Positions 44,404 through 53,410 are shown, numbered from the stretch's first letter. The stretch is 60,325 nt of DNA from Anaerobacterium chartisolvens (GCF_003337415.1 NZ_QPJT01000001.1:266515-326839); one strand, 5' to 3'. Notes: generated by a model not told the origin, from the sequence alone. Numbers and translations: made by a program.

Positions 44404-44599
44404 CAACAACATCTCCTTTCTTGCTGTTATTATTATACCTAAATTATTCGTAAAATACAACAGCATAGTTAAATTTTTAAATTTACTGTTTTGCCATATA
44501 AATAAAAAAAGCCATTGCAGAATTAATATTTCGGCAGGAAAATCATTTCAAGAAATGTATCCCGGTATTGCTATGAAATGGTACTGTAAACGCCCGGGA
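44404..44599. other. non-coding stretch between antitoxin gene and intron remnant
   Basis: This AT-rich stretch upstream of the antitoxin gene should hold its promoter. No gene is seen. Confidence 0.35.
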
Positions 44600-44761
44600 T
44601 TATCCCTATTATGCTTTCTTTACTTTTCAATCAGGTGGCCCTTCTTAAGGATATACCCAGTATCTGGCTATATTTTTATTAAACCTTTAAGCTATACATT
44701 TCCCACTACTAGGGCATGTTTGGGACTTTCACCCTTAAAATTGTGCCCATTCTGGGCACAC
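44600..44761 (-). mobile_element. 5' fragment of a group II intron
   Basis: Read on the minus strand from 44761, the sequence starts GTGTGCCCAGAATGGGCAC and continues AGGGTGAAAGTCCC, GCCCTAGTAGTGGGAA and TATAGCTTAAAG, the 5' end and domain I core of bacterial group II introns. No reverse transcriptase and no domain V were found, so it is a dead remnant. It lies 8 nt downstream of a terminator hairpin, a known insertion preference for some intron classes. The inner boundary is approximate. Confidence 0.65.
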
Positions 44762-44768
44762 CATGACA

Positions 44769-44791
44769 AAAGCCGCTATTTAAGCGGCTTT
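44769..44791. terminator. terminator hairpin beside the intron remnant
   Basis: AAGCCGC, loop TATTTAA, GCGGCTT. It serves the minus-strand gene ending at 44855 (TTTTGTC follows on that strand) and marks the intron insertion site. Confidence 0.7.
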
Positions 44792-44792
44792 C

Positions 44793-44820
44793 ATTGAGAA
44801 GTTAGGTAATAAAAGATGCC
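44793..44820. repeat. 28-bp direct repeat, copy 2
   Basis: The partner of 43700-43727, with GAGAAGTTAGGTAATAAAAG as its core. The pair brackets the ParE/Phd module and the intron remnant, a segment of about 1.07 kb. Confidence 0.65.
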
Positions 44821-44854
44821 AATAATTCTTTCAAATTATACTAGCAACTTACTG

Positions 44855-45805
44855 CTACGCAGGACATGCAATACGTCCAAAATTTCTCAGAAACGAACCT
44901 TTTTCAATAGCTTTATATGCTTTCCACCAGTTTTCACTTATCGTAAATTCCTTTGCATATTGGGGAGTGTTATCAAACCATGTCCATGTTATACCCCAAA
45001 CATTATTCTCAGGTATTGTATCAATAAGATAATCCAGCTCAGTTTCTACTATATCTTCATTTTCTTTATAAAACATGCTTTCAGGAGCTGTTATATAATT
45101 TGACGGACGAACACCATAAACAGCCCACCTAGATACATCGCGTTCTATGGACTTATACACTAAATCTTTTACTGTGGCATGTAAATAATCATAATCAATT
45201 TCAGCTTTGTATTCTTCGGTTTTTATGACATCCAAAAGAACGCAATAACCGTTTATTCCCAGATCTCCAAAATTGCTTTGAATTTTCAGTTTTTCACATA
45301 TGTACTTAGCAATTGATAAGGCTTTATTATATAATTCAGAGTTATGGTCACAGTTTTTCAAAATAAAAGCTGCTAATTCTGCGGTTATCCCGATACTTTC
45401 CGTTTTGTTTGCTTCAATATTATATGTCCACCATGGAGCATGCGGATATTCATTATTTGACGGTATGCTGAAAAGCCAACCATATTCAGCTAAATGTACA
45501 CCGCTTTCTAAAAATCTCAGAATGCCTTGATAAATTGGGTGGCTTAATTCATTAAAACCTATGAGTCTTAAAATGTTAATAGCATATAACGTAGTATATG
45601 GCGTTGAATCAGGATTCCAATTATCTGCTTCAAGCGAATGCCCAAAGCCACCATCTTCATTTTGATAAAAAGTGAGTATTGAAATTACGTTGTCTTTACT
45701 TCCATTTTCAAAGCTATACTGCCATAATGCTAACTCAAGGGGTCTGGCGTTTCTATACATCCATGTTCTTATATGCTGATATGATTCAGAACTTAATATC
45801 TTCAT
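44855..45805 (-). CDS. terpenoid cyclase/prenyltransferase-like alpha-toroid protein (316 aa)
   Basis: The N-terminus has LTFYQNEDGGFGHSLEADNW, resembling the QW/prenyltransferase repeat of alpha/alpha toroid proteins. The remainder is helical and aromatic-rich (VWGITWTWFDN, FTISENWWKAYKAIEKG). There is no DxDD cyclase motif, so enzymatic activity cannot be assumed. Similar hypothetical proteins are common in Firmicutes; no function is proposed. Confidence 0.7.
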   Translation of the reverse strand: MKILSSESYQHIRTWMYRNARPLELALWQYSFENGSKDNVISILTFYQNEDGGFGHSLEADNWNPDSTPYTTLYAINILRLIGFNELSHPIYQGILRFLESGVHLAEYGWLFSIPSNNEYPHAPWWTYNIEANKTESIGITAELAAFILKNCDHNSELYNKALSIAKYICEKLKIQSNFGDLGINGYCVLLDVIKTEEYKAEIDYDYLHATVKDLVYKSIERDVSRWAVYGVRPSNYITAPESMFYKENEDIVETELDYLIDTIPENNVWGITWTWFDNTPQYAKEFTISENWWKAYKAIEKGSFLRNFGRIACPA

Positions 45806-45872
45806 TTATCAACCCTCCTCCAGTTTACTATTATAATTAAGTCTTCACTTCCCGTATTGTAAAAAAGCGACA

Positions 45873-46715
45873 TCAGTTACTTTTCAGAGCATATTCCTTT
45901 GCCTGAGTGGGAGTCATGGTGTGATAACTTTTGAAATCGTTAAGTAGGTGAGCCTGATCGCAATAGCCATATTTGAAAACCGCATCCTGAACATTAAAAT
46001 ATTTGCGGCAAACAATATCCTGCCAAAGATACTGGTATCGGAGCAAGTTCGTAAACTGTTTAGGTGAGGTACCAATCACTTGCTTAAACAGTCGTTCCAA
46101 CTGCCTTGGCGAAACAGAAGCGTATTCGGTTAGTTCTTTTATACTGACATTTCCTCTTGATATCAACATTTTATATATCGAATTCATAACATTATGATTT
46201 TCCCGATTTTTATTAATGCGCTGAAGCAGATATTTTTCGGTAATTTCAATTCGCTCTGCAATAGTATTTCTGTTTAAAAGCGCTGACTCCAATTTATACT
46301 TAAAGTCTTTAAAATAGTATCCCGTATCAAAAAATGAATTTAAGACAGACTTCATATCCTCATCGGCAAAAAGAATAACCGCCCAGGCATAAAAACGAAT
46401 CGCAAAGGTACAGACTTCAACAGATATATTTTTTGAGGACGATATAAAGCTTATATCCTGAATACCGCAAAAAGAATTACCGATTTGGTTGTTCGTGAAA
46501 TCCACCTCCCAAATAATATCCATGCATGTATCGGGAATCACAACTCCGTTTTGAATTTCATTTGGGGCCACAGTCTTTATATTTTTACTTGTTCCCCAAA
46601 AACAGCAAATATATGGTGCAAGCGTTTCACATGGAGGAATTTCAATATAGGTTTCTCCACAGGAAAACGGTGTTGCCGTTATCGGACGATATAGCTTATA
46701 CAATTCTTTAACCAT
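45873..46715 (-). CDS. AraC-family transcriptional regulator (280 aa)
   Basis: The C-terminal two-HTH AraC domain (about 180-275) has IKELTEYASVSPRQLERLFK and VQDAVFKYGYCDQAHLLNDF. The N-terminal part (IPPCETLAPYICCFWGT, VVIPDTCMDIIWEVD) is the sensor domain seen in a large AraC subgroup. A GGAGGTG site precedes the ATG. Its target may be the neighbouring toroid protein gene. Confidence 0.9.
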   Translation of the reverse strand: MVKELYKLYRPITATPFSCGETYIEIPPCETLAPYICCFWGTSKNIKTVAPNEIQNGVVIPDTCMDIIWEVDFTNNQIGNSFCGIQDISFISSSKNISVEVCTFAIRFYAWAVILFADEDMKSVLNSFFDTGYYFKDFKYKLESALLNRNTIAERIEITEKYLLQRINKNRENHNVMNSIYKMLISRGNVSIKELTEYASVSPRQLERLFKQVIGTSPKQFTNLLRYQYLWQDIVCRKYFNVQDAVFKYGYCDQAHLLNDFKSYHTMTPTQAKEYALKSN

Positions 46716-46763
46716 GTGTCACCTCCAGATGAAAAGAAAAATCTGCCTGCCACGAGGTAATAC

Positions 46764-46820
46764 TTATTTGGCTGACTGTTTTGCGTCTTCCTTTATAGCT
46801 TCTCTGATTAACACATCCAT
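46764..46820 (-). pseudogene. remnant of an acetyltransferase N-terminus
   Basis: MDVLIREAIKEDAKQSAK followed by a stop looks like the first 18 residues of a GNAT protein. It ends near the left boundary of the island at 46971. Confidence 0.35.
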
Positions 46821-46970
46821 AAAAATACAAATCCGTTCTATAAATAAGCAATGATCTGGAAGTTGGTTCTTCCGTACAACATAATAGTACCTCATAGTAC
46901 CTCTGTATTTTAACACGCAAATGCAAAAAAGCCAACTGCAACAGCAATTGACTTCTTTTGACAAAATATT

Positions 46971-46989
46971 TTGGTGGAGGCGAGGGGAA
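46971..46989 (-). mobile_element. att-like repeat (tmRNA 3' end core), left copy
   Basis: TTGGTGGAGGCGAGGGGAA is the reverse complement of the end of a tmRNA (CCTCGCCTCCACCA). The same 19 bp recur in the same orientation at 53456-53474. No ssrA gene is present here, so this is a duplicated attachment core. Confidence 0.6.
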
Positions 46990-47033
46990 AAAATATGCCC
47001 CCTATTGGTTTCTTGTTATGCCTAATATTGTGT

Positions 47034-47533
47034 TCAACTGCTTCTAAGTTCCATAGTATCAAATGAAAAAAGTGAACAAGATTTGTTACAGACATCAATT
47101 ACATTATCGCATTTTTCCAAAAGCGATGATATTGAGATATATTTAAAGAAATAATCGCACTCTCCTGATTTCACTGGAGGTATTATTTCCTGAATATCAT
47201 TGTCGGAAATTGATAGTAGGTCAATCCCACTATCAGTAAATTTTTGTGATTCTACATTCTTTATACTCTTTTCCGGAAGTGCAACATAAGAAGTAATCCG
47301 AGAAATTCAGATATCTTTGTGCTTGTATAAGCCCACTTCTCCAGTCTTTAATCTTTGCTTCAATAGAAATATTAATGCCCAGAGATTTTTTATCGAACCG
47401 TTTCTTTACCGAATTCGTAAGATGCACTAATCAAATTTTAAGACTTCATTCTCTAAACTTCCTCAAAAACCTCCTTGCTTATATACAAATGATTTAAGAA
47501 CTTTTCTAATTGTATCGCTGCCCTTTTCATCAT
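47034..47533 (-). pseudogene. frameshifted PD-(D/E)XK-like gene
   Basis: A start with AGGAGG at 47533 (MMKRAAIQLEKFLNHLYISK) breaks after 27 codons. Another frame resumes with RFDKKSLGINISIEAKIKDW and LIQAQRYLNFSDY, and a third gives SYVALPEKSIKNVESQKFTD to the stop at 47034. Joined, they make a protein of about 160 aa with an E-x-K motif like nuclease-fold proteins of mobile DNA. At least two frameshifts are needed. Confidence 0.6.
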
Positions 47534-47549
47534 GTTTGCCTCCTGTGCA

Positions 47550-48060
47550 TTATATCCTCATGCTTGAGGATTCCGTCAAAATGGCAAGCCTATACATAGC
47601 GCTCAATCCGGCATTGCTCATGCACTTCTTTTCCAAGAAGCGTAATCGCCTTTTGAGAGCATTGGCCACAGTGGGTGCAGGCGGTGCTGATTCTAAGCCG
47701 GTCGGAATAATGCAGTGTTTTGCCTTAAAACCAAAGCCTCTGCCCGAATAATCCGGCAATACGATGAAAGAGTCCCAAGCCCTCTGCCGGATACTTGCCA
47801 ACCTTGATAACAGCGGCAATGGTTTCAATCTTTTTATCCTGCCAAAGTCCGGCATAGTTTTTGATGAAATCTCGAACCATAACCGGCGCATTAGAAAGCT
47901 GAACCGGGTATCCCAGCACAATTATTTCGTTCTCTTTAATAGCCGCAACCGCTCTGTCATCCTCTATCGGAATGGTCTTAGCTTGTTCATCAAGAAGATG
48001 AACAAGTCTTTCTATGCAACACTTGGTGTTGCCTGTGCCGCTTAAATGAATCCCAACCAT
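47550..48060 (-). pseudogene. frameshifted flavodoxin-domain protein (EFR1-like)
   Basis: MVGIHLSGTGNTKCCIERLV and IVLGYPVQLSNAPVMVRDFI are a flavodoxin N-terminal half. The frame ends after GLFGQRLWF, but the neighbouring frame continues with YSGRGFGFKAKHCIIPTG and APPAPTVANALKRRLRFLEK, the next part of the same family. A single frameshift near 47745 separates them. The ferredoxin half of EFR1 proteins is missing, so the gene is broken and shortened. Confidence 0.7.
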
Positions 48061-48447
48061 CTATTTAACCCCGTTTCCTAAATTTTTGACCATAATCTTT
48101 CCGGTTGCGTCTTTGCCGGTGACTAGTATCACATATTCATCCGTTTCAGAAACGGCAACGGTGAATATGCCGGATTCCAAATCGTTTCCTGTATAGGGTT
48201 CGCTGCCGTTTTTGCCGCTGATCATTAGGGCGATTTCTCCGTCTCCACGGGCAACTTCAATTTGTAACACATCATCCCTGTTCAAAGACAACTCGTACTT
48301 GTTTTTTGCGCTCCATTCCTTAAATTCCATTGTAAATCCTGTCCCATTCGGGTTCTCAAGGATCACAATGCTGCCTTTTGTCGGGGTGCAAGCCGTGAGC
48401 GCTATAATAATGGCAATTACCAGTGGCAGAAAAATAACCGGATTCAT
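48061..48447 (-). CDS. small lipoprotein (128 aa)
   Basis: A signal peptide with lipobox IALTAC (Cys about 20) is followed by a beta-rich domain (GTGFTMEFKEWSAKNKYELS, ESGIFTVAVSETDEYVILVT). It lies in the same run as the hydrolase (14-nt gap). ATG 48447 has GAGGTG upstream. No family is recognised. Confidence 0.7.
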   Translation of the reverse strand: MNPVIFLPLVIAIIIALTACTPTKGSIVILENPNGTGFTMEFKEWSAKNKYELSLNRDDVLQIEVARGDGEIALMISGKNGSEPYTGNDLESGIFTVAVSETDEYVILVTGKDATGKIMVKNLGNGVK

Positions 48448-48461
48448 ATTCTGAACACACC

Positions 48462-49667
48462 TCATTCCTGCGTTTTGTTTTCTAAAAAGCATGATAATAC
48501 CTCCTTCGCAAATTTAGCCCGTTCATTGATCCACGGGCTATGTCCGGAATGCTCAAACCACACAATTCCCTTGTCAGGCGCATTAAGCACTCGCTCGTAT
48601 TCCTCAACCAGCACCGTAGGTGCGTTGATATCGTACCGCCCCAAGAAGAAGTAGACGGGGACATTCAGCTTGGTGTAATCCGTCCTCATGTCGATGTCAT
48701 AAAGTTGCTGGTACACATGACCGAACGTATTGATAACGCCACGGGCGTAGTTGATTTTATCGAGTAGCCCATATTCGGAAGAACCGATGTCCCGAAAGGT
48801 GTTGTAGCCGGGATTCTGGATACCGGGATTGCTCGCCATATATGCACTGAGGTAATTGATGTACGCCGCGCTTCTCCATGTGACATCCTTGCCATAATAG
48901 GGCGGCTCACCGTTTGCCGTGAGCTGTTCTATGAGAGCGGTGTCGCCGTTATTTTTAGCGATTTCCATTGCCTTCGCGTAATCCATACGTTCGGTTTCGG
49001 CAAAGTCAATCATCTGTCCCGTGCCGATTATAGCATGGTAAGATTGCGGGGATTTGTCCACCAAGAAAATCCCCAGCGCGCTGCCCCACGATTCGCCCAC
49101 CAGATAAATCTTCTCCTGCGAAAAGCGTTCCTTCAGGTATTCCGTTAGGGCGTGGCCGTCCTGAACGTAGGTGTCAACGGTGATGTTCTGCGTCTTTTCT
49201 GCGTAGTAGGATTTGCCGGAGCCAGGCTGATCCCAGTTGACCACGACAAAGTGCTTTTCAAGCTCTACCAGCTCATGACGTACCGCCGCCATCTGCGTAC
49301 CGCCAGGGCCGCCCGCCAAAAAGAGCAGCACAGGCTTGCTTTTGTCCCAACCTCTCAGGCTGATCCACTGCTTCCTGCCGTTCAGCTCAAGCTCTGTCAG
49401 TTCCGCAATGCTGTTTGCGGGTGTGTTTCCGTTTTCGTTAACAATACGGGGCGTGGAAGCGGTAAACTGTGAAAGGGTGACTAGCCCTATGTTTAAAATA
49501 ACTGCTACGGCTAAGAATATGGCCGTCTTTTTCAAGCGGATAATTTGCTTTGGGTTCGTCTTTTTCCTTATGTGTGCAATAGCACGATATGCCGACAGGA
49601 TCACAACTCCTACGAAAGCAATGACCGATAAAATAATTAAAATGAAAAATGCAATTGTTTGAATCAT
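48462..49667 (-). CDS. alpha/beta hydrolase, proline iminopeptidase-like, membrane-anchored (401 aa)
   Basis: Two N-terminal transmembrane helices (about 3-25 and 48-70) are followed by a hydrolase fold: oxyanion LAGGPGGTQ, nucleophile elbow GESWGS, Asp in LGRYDINAPT and His in EHSGHSPW, so the triad is complete. The domain probably faces outside. ATG 49667 has GGAGG upstream. It is in the putative target operon of the two-component system upstream. Confidence 0.88.
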   Translation of the reverse strand: MIQTIAFFILIILSVIAFVGVVILSAYRAIAHIRKKTNPKQIIRLKKTAIFLAVAVILNIGLVTLSQFTASTPRIVNENGNTPANSIAELTELELNGRKQWISLRGWDKSKPVLLFLAGGPGGTQMAAVRHELVELEKHFVVVNWDQPGSGKSYYAEKTQNITVDTYVQDGHALTEYLKERFSQEKIYLVGESWGSALGIFLVDKSPQSYHAIIGTGQMIDFAETERMDYAKAMEIAKNNGDTALIEQLTANGEPPYYGKDVTWRSAAYINYLSAYMASNPGIQNPGYNTFRDIGSSEYGLLDKINYARGVINTFGHVYQQLYDIDMRTDYTKLNVPVYFFLGRYDINAPTVLVEEYERVLNAPDKGIVWFEHSGHSPWINERAKFAKEVLSCFLENKTQE

Positions 49668-49680
49668 GTAAAAACCTCCA

Positions 49681-50232
49681 TTACTGTTTGGTGTATATGC
49701 TTTCAAGAGCGTTGCCAATCAGCGGAATATCGGTGACGCGGCTATCCTTGAGGGACAGCCCGTTTTGCTCTATCTGGCGTTTGATCACGCTCAATTTTTC
49801 CGCTTGATTCAATGGTTCGCGGAAAACAAGCACTCCGTCGGATTTGAGAGACTTCGCCAGTGCGGGGATCACCCTTTCTAATTCATCTTCCGAAATATCG
49901 TGCAAAACAAAATGGCAGTACGCTACATCAAAGCTGTCTTTGCTCAGTGCCAAGGATTCCGACTGTAGAAAAGTGATGTTCCCATAACTGCGCAGAGTTT
50001 TGCGGCAGGCATTCAACCACCGCTCGGAAATGTCCAGACAGGTCAAATGTCCGTGGGTCAGTTTTTTTGCGGCGTAGTATGCAACCGTTCCCATGCCGCA
50101 TCCGAAGTCAAGTACTCGCTCATTACCGTTAAGGGGCAAGCAATCTGCGAATGCTTGGTAGACAGACTTGCCGCAAAGGAGAAACGCGAGCCTTGTCAGA
50201 AATATCTCTAAACGAGCCAGTTCGTGCTTCAT
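49681..50232 (-). CDS. class I SAM-dependent methyltransferase (183 aa)
   Basis: VLDFGCGMGTVAYYAA (motif I), LTCLDISERWL and FDVAYCHFVLHDI mark a ubiE-like methyltransferase. It lies between the sensor kinase and the hydrolase, 13 nt before the latter. The substrate is unknown. Confidence 0.87.
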   Translation of the reverse strand: MKHELARLEIFLTRLAFLLCGKSVYQAFADCLPLNGNERVLDFGCGMGTVAYYAAKKLTHGHLTCLDISERWLNACRKTLRSYGNITFLQSESLALSKDSFDVAYCHFVLHDISEDELERVIPALAKSLKSDGVLVFREPLNQAEKLSVIKRQIEQNGLSLKDSRVTDIPLIGNALESIYTKQ

Positions 50233-50256
50233 TACTTATCACCTCCCAATAATAAA

Positions 50257-50314
50257 ATCAGCTGTATTTCAGGCTTATTGCTATCATAGCAATCGAACCT
50301 GTCATACAGCTGAT
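50257..50314. promoter_or_regulatory. 58-nt hairpin between the sensor kinase and methyltransferase genes
   Basis: ATCAGCTGTAT...ATACAGCTGAT forms the outer stem, CAGG/CCTG continues it and ATTGCTAT/ATAGCAAT forms the inner stem. On the minus strand TTTTATTATT follows, so it could be a terminator, or the operator of the methyltransferase-hydrolase-lipoprotein genes. Confidence 0.5.
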
Positions 50315-50332
50315 GTGAACCTTAAATCTACC

Positions 50333-51733
50333 TTAAATCGTGGGAATCGTAATTCTAAATGTGCTGCCCTTGTTGCCATCGTAGCGCAGTGTCAAATCCC
50401 CGCCGTGCGCCTCGGCGATTTTTTTCGCTATGGAAAGCCCCAATCCACTGCCGCCGGTTTTGGAGTTACGGGAATCGTCTGCACGGACAAATGGTTTGAA
50501 TATGTCCTGCGCAAGATGAGCCGGAATCCCGATTCCATCGTCGCTGAAATCAATCACTGCCTGATGATTTTGCGCCGTCAGGCTTACGGTGACCGTTGTT
50601 TCCTGCGGATTATACCGTACCGCATTGCCCATTAGGTTTTGAATAATCCGACCAAACCGGTCGGTATCCAGCAGGGCAAAAGCGCTCTCTTCGGGAATAT
50701 CAAACTCATATCCGAAGCCCGCGCGCTCCAGCTGCGGCACAAGCTCGCCGCATATTTGGCGGAGGTATTCGCAGAGGTCTGTTCTTACCGGCTTTAAGGA
50801 AAATTCCGGGCTGTCCATTTGTGAAAGCTCAAACAGCTCGGTGAGCAACCTATTTGCTCGTTTGCTGTTGTTAAGAATGATCTCAAGGTGTTCACTGTGT
50901 TCCTGCTCAGTCATATCTGACTTAGTCATGAGCAACTCCACATAACCCTGTATGCTGGACATGGGGTTTTTGAGGTCATGGGAAATATCGAGAATCAGCC
51001 GCCGCCTGTCCTCCTCAGACTTTTTACGCAGGGAAATTTCATGCTCAATCCGGGTGGCCATGTCGTTAAAGGTGTTCTGCAACTCGGCAAACTCATTTTT
51101 TAGACACAAATCTACTCGTGTGGAATAATCACCCTCCCGTAAAAGCCTTGTGCCGTCACAGAGCTTTTGGAGAGGTACGGTAATGCCTGCGGCTGTGATC
51201 CTCGAATAGATAAAGGTGAACAGCGCAAGGATCAAAAGATAAATCAGCACCACCGTCGCCATCGCCCAACCCGCCCGCATGAAATCGTTGGAGGATGCTT
51301 TTTTGTTGTAAACCAATGAAAAATCAAGCCGGATAGAGGTGGGGAAGGTGACAATCAGCCAGAACTCTCCTTCGGGTTGATAGAGAATTTCATAATGGTA
51401 AGGCTTGCTCTTGCTTTCCGCTAAAAACGTTGTGAATTCTTCAGTACTCAGTTTATCTTTCCCGATGGTGTTAAGCCCGCTCGAATAGACGACACGGTAT
51501 TCCTTGTCCACGACCTGTACGCCGCCGCCGTTTTCCACAACAGCGGATGCGTCAATCTGTTTGTAATCCTCTTTGATAATTGCGCTTGCGGGATACCGGT
51601 TTTTTGCCAGCGAATCTGAAATCAATCCGCTCGCAAAGGACAGTAGCACAAACGCAAGCACCGTAGCCAGTATCGTCAGAAGGAATATCACCAGAAAATT
51701 TCCGAGAAATTGATTGGACAGTTTTCTTTTCAT
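50333..51733 (-). CDS. sensor histidine kinase (466 aa)
   Basis: Two transmembrane helices flank an extracellular sensor (about 35-160). HAMP follows, then HisKA (ILDISHDLKNPMSSIQGYVE, phospho-His about 252) and HATPase_c (NLMGNAVRYNP, DDGIGIP, GGSGLGLSIAKKI). Its start overlaps the response-regulator stop by 4 nt. The GC content of this segment is higher than that of the surrounding accessory genes, suggesting a separate origin. Confidence 0.93.
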   Translation of the reverse strand: MKRKLSNQFLGNFLVIFLLTILATVLAFVLLSFASGLISDSLAKNRYPASAIIKEDYKQIDASAVVENGGGVQVVDKEYRVVYSSGLNTIGKDKLSTEEFTTFLAESKSKPYHYEILYQPEGEFWLIVTFPTSIRLDFSLVYNKKASSNDFMRAGWAMATVVLIYLLILALFTFIYSRITAAGITVPLQKLCDGTRLLREGDYSTRVDLCLKNEFAELQNTFNDMATRIEHEISLRKKSEEDRRRLILDISHDLKNPMSSIQGYVELLMTKSDMTEQEHSEHLEIILNNSKRANRLLTELFELSQMDSPEFSLKPVRTDLCEYLRQICGELVPQLERAGFGYEFDIPEESAFALLDTDRFGRIIQNLMGNAVRYNPQETTVTVSLTAQNHQAVIDFSDDGIGIPAHLAQDIFKPFVRADDSRNSKTGGSGLGLSIAKKIAEAHGGDLTLRYDGNKGSTFRITIPTI

Positions 51734-52434
51734 GGCTTTTCACCGGTATAATGGAGCTTGTATCCGATACCGCGAATGGTTTTCAGGTACTTTGGTTTTT
51801 GTGGGTCGTCCTCAATGCGGACCCTGATTCGGCTGATATGAACCATCACGGTGTTGTCGTCAAAATAAAATTCCTCATCCCATACCGCGTGATAAAGCTG
51901 CCTTTTCGTGAAAACCTTTTCCGGGTTTTCCATAAAAAACAGAAGTAGCTTGTATTCCTTTGCGCCAAGCTCGATTGGTTCTCTGTTCTTAAAGGCGCAA
52001 CATTTTTCTTTGTCTATGGACAAATTTCCATATGCAATGCTTGCGGAGACTTTTTCCTTTGGCAACAGATATTCGTTGTTCCGGCGCAGTTGCGCGCCTA
52101 CGCGGGCTATCAGTTCGGCTATGGAAAAGGGCTTAGAGAGATAGTCGTCCGCACCCAGTCCGAGTCCCAGCACCTTGTCCATGTCGTCCGTCCTCGCGGT
52201 CAAAAAGATGACGGGTATGGTGCTGTGTTCCCGTATTTTACGGAGAAGATTAAACCCGTCCATCACCGGCATCATCACGTCAAGGATGGCCAGATGGACG
52301 TCCTGTGTCGTCAGGATGTCCCAGGCTTCCTTTCCGTTTTGCGCCGTTAAGGCGGTATATCCGTTTTCCTCAAGGCTGATTTTTATTAAGTTTCGGATGT
52401 CGTTTTCGTCATCTGCGATTAGAATATTTATCAT
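51730..52434 (-). CDS. OmpR/PhoB-type response regulator (234 aa)
   Basis: A receiver domain (phospho-Asp in LAILDVMMPVMDG, Lys in LSKPFS) and a winged-helix DNA-binding domain (RQLYHAVWDEEF, VHISRIRVRIED). Translationally coupled to the kinase. The likely targets are the downstream membrane or envelope genes. Confidence 0.94.
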   Translation of the reverse strand: MINILIADDENDIRNLIKISLEENGYTALTAQNGKEAWDILTTQDVHLAILDVMMPVMDGFNLLRKIREHSTIPVIFLTARTDDMDKVLGLGLGADDYLSKPFSIAELIARVGAQLRRNNEYLLPKEKVSASIAYGNLSIDKEKCCAFKNREPIELGAKEYKLLLFFMENPEKVFTKRQLYHAVWDEEFYFDDNTVMVHISRIRVRIEDDPQKPKYLKTIRGIGYKLHYTGEKP

Positions 52435-52541
52435 GCGTCTTGTTCAGCCCTTTCTTTTAAGAACGAAAGTAACTGTATTGGTGATATGCAATATGTCCAA
52501 ATCGCTTCCGCACGCTTTTCTTCCTCGGTCACCATGATCAT
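52431..52541 (-). CDS. 36-aa small ORF coupled to the response regulator
   Basis: MIMVTEEEKRAEAIWTYCIS followed by PIQLLSFLKERAEQDA; the stop overlaps the response-regulator ATG (ATGA). A GGGAG site lies upstream. It may be a real small protein or a translational leader that drives the regulator. Confidence 0.4.
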   Translation of the reverse strand: MIMVTEEEKRAEAIWTYCISPIQLLSFLKERAEQDA

Positions 52542-52608
52542 CTCCCGTTCAAGTAAACATGAATATATTCATATTATACCTTGTTCGAAAGAACTTGAAT
52601 AGTGCCGA

Positions 52609-53241
52609 TTAAAGAGTGGAAAAGCGTTGCGTATGTCTGTACTCGAAAAAGATAGAACCAGCTTGGTCAATTAGGATTTGGTCCAGCAGATCTCTGACAT
52701 GTTCTGAATCAAAAGTATCCATACCGAGTTCATTGCAAACTAACTGAATGATATCCTTCTCTGTAATTGATGGGGACTGCGTACACCTTCTGCGTTCCAC
52801 ACGGTTGGCGCAACGCCAGACCACTTCTCCGGAGGCACGTGTAATCCGGCGATAATTCGCGCCGCACTCTGAGCAAACTAAAAGGCCGCTCAGTACATTC
52901 TTGGAATTGTCCCGGGTGCCCTTCCGCTGTGTGCTTCCGTCATTATTGACTTCTTGATTTGAGCGCGCCGCTTTTTCAAATTGTACTGTGGTATATAGTT
53001 CTAAGCTAATAATGAGCGGAACATACTTTGAACTGGACAACAGCTTATCAATCGCGGCTCGCCCCCAACACTTATTTCCTGATGGCGAGGGGATGCCCAG
53101 GCTTTCCAGCATTCTTGCCAATCCTCCAAGGCTATTGCCGTTAAGGTATTCACTAAAAATCATTTGGATGGCTTTTGCCTGTGTTTTGTCAACAGTAACG
53201 CTGCCATCATTGTCTACGGTAAAACCATAAGGAATTTTCAT
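52609..53241 (-). CDS. serine recombinase C-terminal part (210 aa, no catalytic domain)
   Basis: It contains the Recombinase domain (IPYGFTVDNDGSVTVDKTQA, LARMLESLGIPSPSG) and a zinc beta-ribbon (LLVCSECGANYRRI, RCANRVERRRCTQ). The N-terminal resolvase domain with the catalytic Ser is absent. GAGG lies nine bases before ATG 53241, so a shortened protein might still be made, but it is most likely a remnant of an integrative element. Confidence 0.75.
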   Translation of the reverse strand: MKIPYGFTVDNDGSVTVDKTQAKAIQMIFSEYLNGNSLGGLARMLESLGIPSPSGNKCWGRAAIDKLLSSSKYVPLIISLELYTTVQFEKAARSNQEVNNDGSTQRKGTRDNSKNVLSGLLVCSECGANYRRITRASGEVVWRCANRVERRRCTQSPSITEKDIIQLVCNELGMDTFDSEHVRDLLDQILIDQAGSIFFEYRHTQRFSTL

Positions 53242-53410
53242 CAAAGGTATCCTCATTAAACATTATTATTTTTGGGTTTATTATTTTACCCAGCAACGTT
53301 AAACCCACGATAATTTATGTTATAAATTTAAATTGAAGAGAGATTACTTTTCATTCTTTACAATTTTAGGAATAAAACTTATACAAAACAACCACTTTAG
53401 GGCATAAAAA

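Noticed and set aside
43700-44820. GTTAGGY motifs in the direct repeats, like integron attC core sites
   Set aside because: No matching RYYYAAC partner at the expected distance, no attC fold and no integrase; the similarity is only seven bases.
46708-46964. Two overlapping minus-strand ORFs of 66-79 codons
   Set aside because: They lack ribosome sites and family resemblance, apart from an 18-residue GNAT-like tail reported as a remnant.
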